This document shows positions 62,758 to 64,000 of a DNA stretch of 64,000 nt, in pieces. The DNA lies in the NCBI RefSeq assembly GCF_012272855.1, contig NZ_JAAXCQ010000003.1, forward strand, positions 1 through 64,000. The letters are read 5' to 3'. Position 1 is the stretch's first letter; every line of letters begins with the position of its first letter. The translations under genes were made by a program, and so were the position numbers. The notes under the pieces were generated by a model that saw only the letters and a program-made list of their open reading frames with translations, was not told the origin of the DNA and ran no database searches. This stretch comes from Arenibacter sp. 6A1 (GTDB lineage Bacteria > Bacteroidota > Bacteroidia > Flavobacteriales > Flavobacteriaceae).

Positions 62758-64000
62758 CTACTCTTGCAACTCGGGAATAGACTCTATTTCCATGGAATCT
62801 GAAAGATCGGGATTAGCGGCTTCAGGATCTATGTCGTCTAAAGGGCTGCTGCCATAAAAACGTTCAAATTTATTGACGTACTCGTTAAAAATAAGCGTTT
62901 CTTTTTCTGCAAGTTCCTTATCCCTATTTCTGATCAGTATGTCTATATTTCTACTATACGCCTCTAAATCTGGGATAATTTCGGTTAAATTAAGCTGTTG
63001 TTCATCGAAGGGCAAACCGGCATAATAATTTAACCTTTCTTGGTAAATGGTTTTAAGTTTATTGAAAAGGGCTCTAGCCTTTTCCGTTTCACCAACTTTG
63101 TAATAGCCGTCTACAAAAGGCTCTACAAAAGTATAGTAGCCATAATGCTCAACCGGCATGTTTTCCATGGTAATATTAATGATATCCTTTGCCTTTTCGA
63201 TCTTGTTTTCATTGATCAAGGTCTCAGTGAGACGCGCTAAATTGCCGCGGAAAGACAATCCTTGAATCCTGATCTGTGCATCGTGGTAAATATCTGGGCT
63301 GCCTGAATTGCCCCAATCCCATTTTTTAACAATATCGTACATTAAATCGCTGTCGATACGTCCCATTTCATAGGCGCTCTGATTTTTGGTTTTTATAGGA
63401 ACCAGTTTATATACCAGGCCATCTAACTGAAGGTAGTCCTTCATATAGATATATTCGGCGTTGTCAAAACTTCCGCCAGAGAAATAGATAGGGCGTTTCC
63501 AATCGTTGTTGGCCAAAATATCTAACATTAAGATCCTGTTTTTTGGCAAGGCAGATTTAGGGAGGTCAATATCGATATAATCTACGATCAGGGCCGAGTC
63601 TTTTGCTTTTACCAAACCACTTTCAAGAACGTTTTTCTTGTTCACCGGAACCCTTATCTTGTTGGTGGGGTAATACACTACATCTAAATTGCTTTCGGAG
63701 TACTGACTAAGATCGGCACCTTGCTTTTGAAGGATAGACCTGAATTTTGTTTGCTCCTTATCGCTGTCTACCCAGTTCATAAAGTCTTTAATATCCCATC
63801 GGTTTTCGGTAAGTCCGTTGTAATAAATAACGTCCCTAGATCCAAATCGGTATTTTTCATGGGTCAGTTGCGATGGAATAGGCTCGCTTTCATAAGCTTG
63901 CATTTTCATCTGGTCTATATACCAATCCGTAGCAAAAAGGCTGGTATTGATAACCCTTACATCGGTGCGGTAGCCTTCTATTTCTTGGGCATACCATAGC
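62758..64000 (-). CDS. DUF2723 family protein (partial, N-terminus beyond window)
   Basis: The frame is open to the window edge. Upstream of the Met at 63909 it continues LWYAQEIEGYRTDVRVINTS then LFATDWYIDQMKMQAY, so the gene starts outside. That region and the following PIYFSGGSFDNAEYIYM match the soluble C-terminal part of DUF2723 proteins, large Bacteroidota membrane proteins (usually ~1000 residues or more) with a PMT-like glycosyltransferase half. The visible ~414 residues are a helical, TPR-like C-terminal domain with an acidic end. The substrate is unknown. Confidence 0.85.
   Translation of the reverse strand, partial: LWYAQEIEGYRTDVRVINTSLFATDWYIDQMKMQAYESEPIPSQLTHEKYRFGSRDVIYYNGLTENRWDIKDFMNWVDSDKEQTKFRSILQKQGADLSQYSESNLDVVYYPTNKIRVPVNKKNVLESGLVKAKDSALIVDYIDIDLPKSALPKNRILMLDILANNDWKRPIYFSGGSFDNAEYIYMKDYLQLDGLVYKLVPIKTKNQSAYEMGRIDSDLMYDIVKKWDWGNSGSPDIYHDAQIRIQGLSFRGNLARLTETLINENKIEKAKDIINITMENMPVEHYGYYTFVEPFVDGYYKVGETEKARALFNKLKTIYQERLNYYAGLPFDEQQLNLTEIIPDLEAYSRNIDILIRNRDKELAEKETLIFNEYVNKFERFYGSSPLDDIDPEAANPDLSDSMEIESIPELQE

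Noticed and set aside
1-64000. CRISPR array, prophage or complete insertion sequence
   Set aside because: I saw no regularly spaced short repeats, phage structural genes, or intact transposase with terminal inverted repeats.

Overview
The window reads as chromosome from a member of the Flavobacteriaceae (Bacteroidota), probably marine. The evidence is AT-rich DNA, promoters of the TAnnTTTG type, start codons mostly without Shine-Dalgarno sequences, and families typical of that group: DUF2723 protein, PorT-like barrel, CarboxypepD_reg-like protein, retropepsin-like protease, and an ExbB-X-ExbD-ExbD cluster. No species can be named from the sequence alone.

Positions 1 to about 25.8 kb are accessory. 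Almost all genes are on the + strand, usually one gene per unit, separated by 200-600 bp spacers rich in inverted repeats. The cargo is small and varied: a truncated RsbQ-like hydrolase with a PAS histidine kinase, a MORN-repeat membrane protein, an AraC / DHFR-like / UvrA-like set, secreted or lipoprotein unknowns, VOC proteins, an MDR oxidoreductase, a Gre-like factor, a serine hydrolase, MscS, a cupin, a cation transporter, DUF3024, and remnants of an IS1182-type transposase and an SMR efflux protein. Spacer sequences recur: a 165-bp unit occurs twice, each time just 3' of a gene; a GGCTATAATT motif occurs five times; a CTTATACGAGAACGT-type motif and two further repeat pairs also occur. This resembles a gene-cassette array, but no integrase is visible. 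The stretch closes with tyrS, a second-type tyrosyl-tRNA synthetase. It is preceded by what looks like a complete attenuator: a 33-codon leader peptide with a Tyr-Tyr-Tyr run, an antiterminator segment and an intrinsic terminator ending 13 nt before the gene. A two-domain MliC-like lipoprotein follows.

From about 26 kb to the end the content is ordinary core genome. The order is KDO transferase waaA (-), a DegT-type aminotransferase and galE (+), sucA-sucB (+), a retropepsin-like protease (-), tatD and a type I asparaginase (+), and tRNA-Ser(GGA). Next come an ExbB/ExbD energy-transduction cluster with an outer-membrane barrel (+), then a long minus-strand block: membrane protein-rpoN, asnS, MMPL transporter, pyrH-frr, tsf, rpsB, rplM-rpsI, polA and glycosylasparaginase. 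A plus-strand M61 peptidase interrupts that block. cutC, a metallophosphoesterase and a thioredoxin-fold protein follow on +. The window ends inside a DUF2723 gene on -.

Two copies of an 80-bp GC-rich intergenic repeat (GGGCGTT...CCCTAACGC) lie in inverted orientation at about 52.0 and 62.6 kb.
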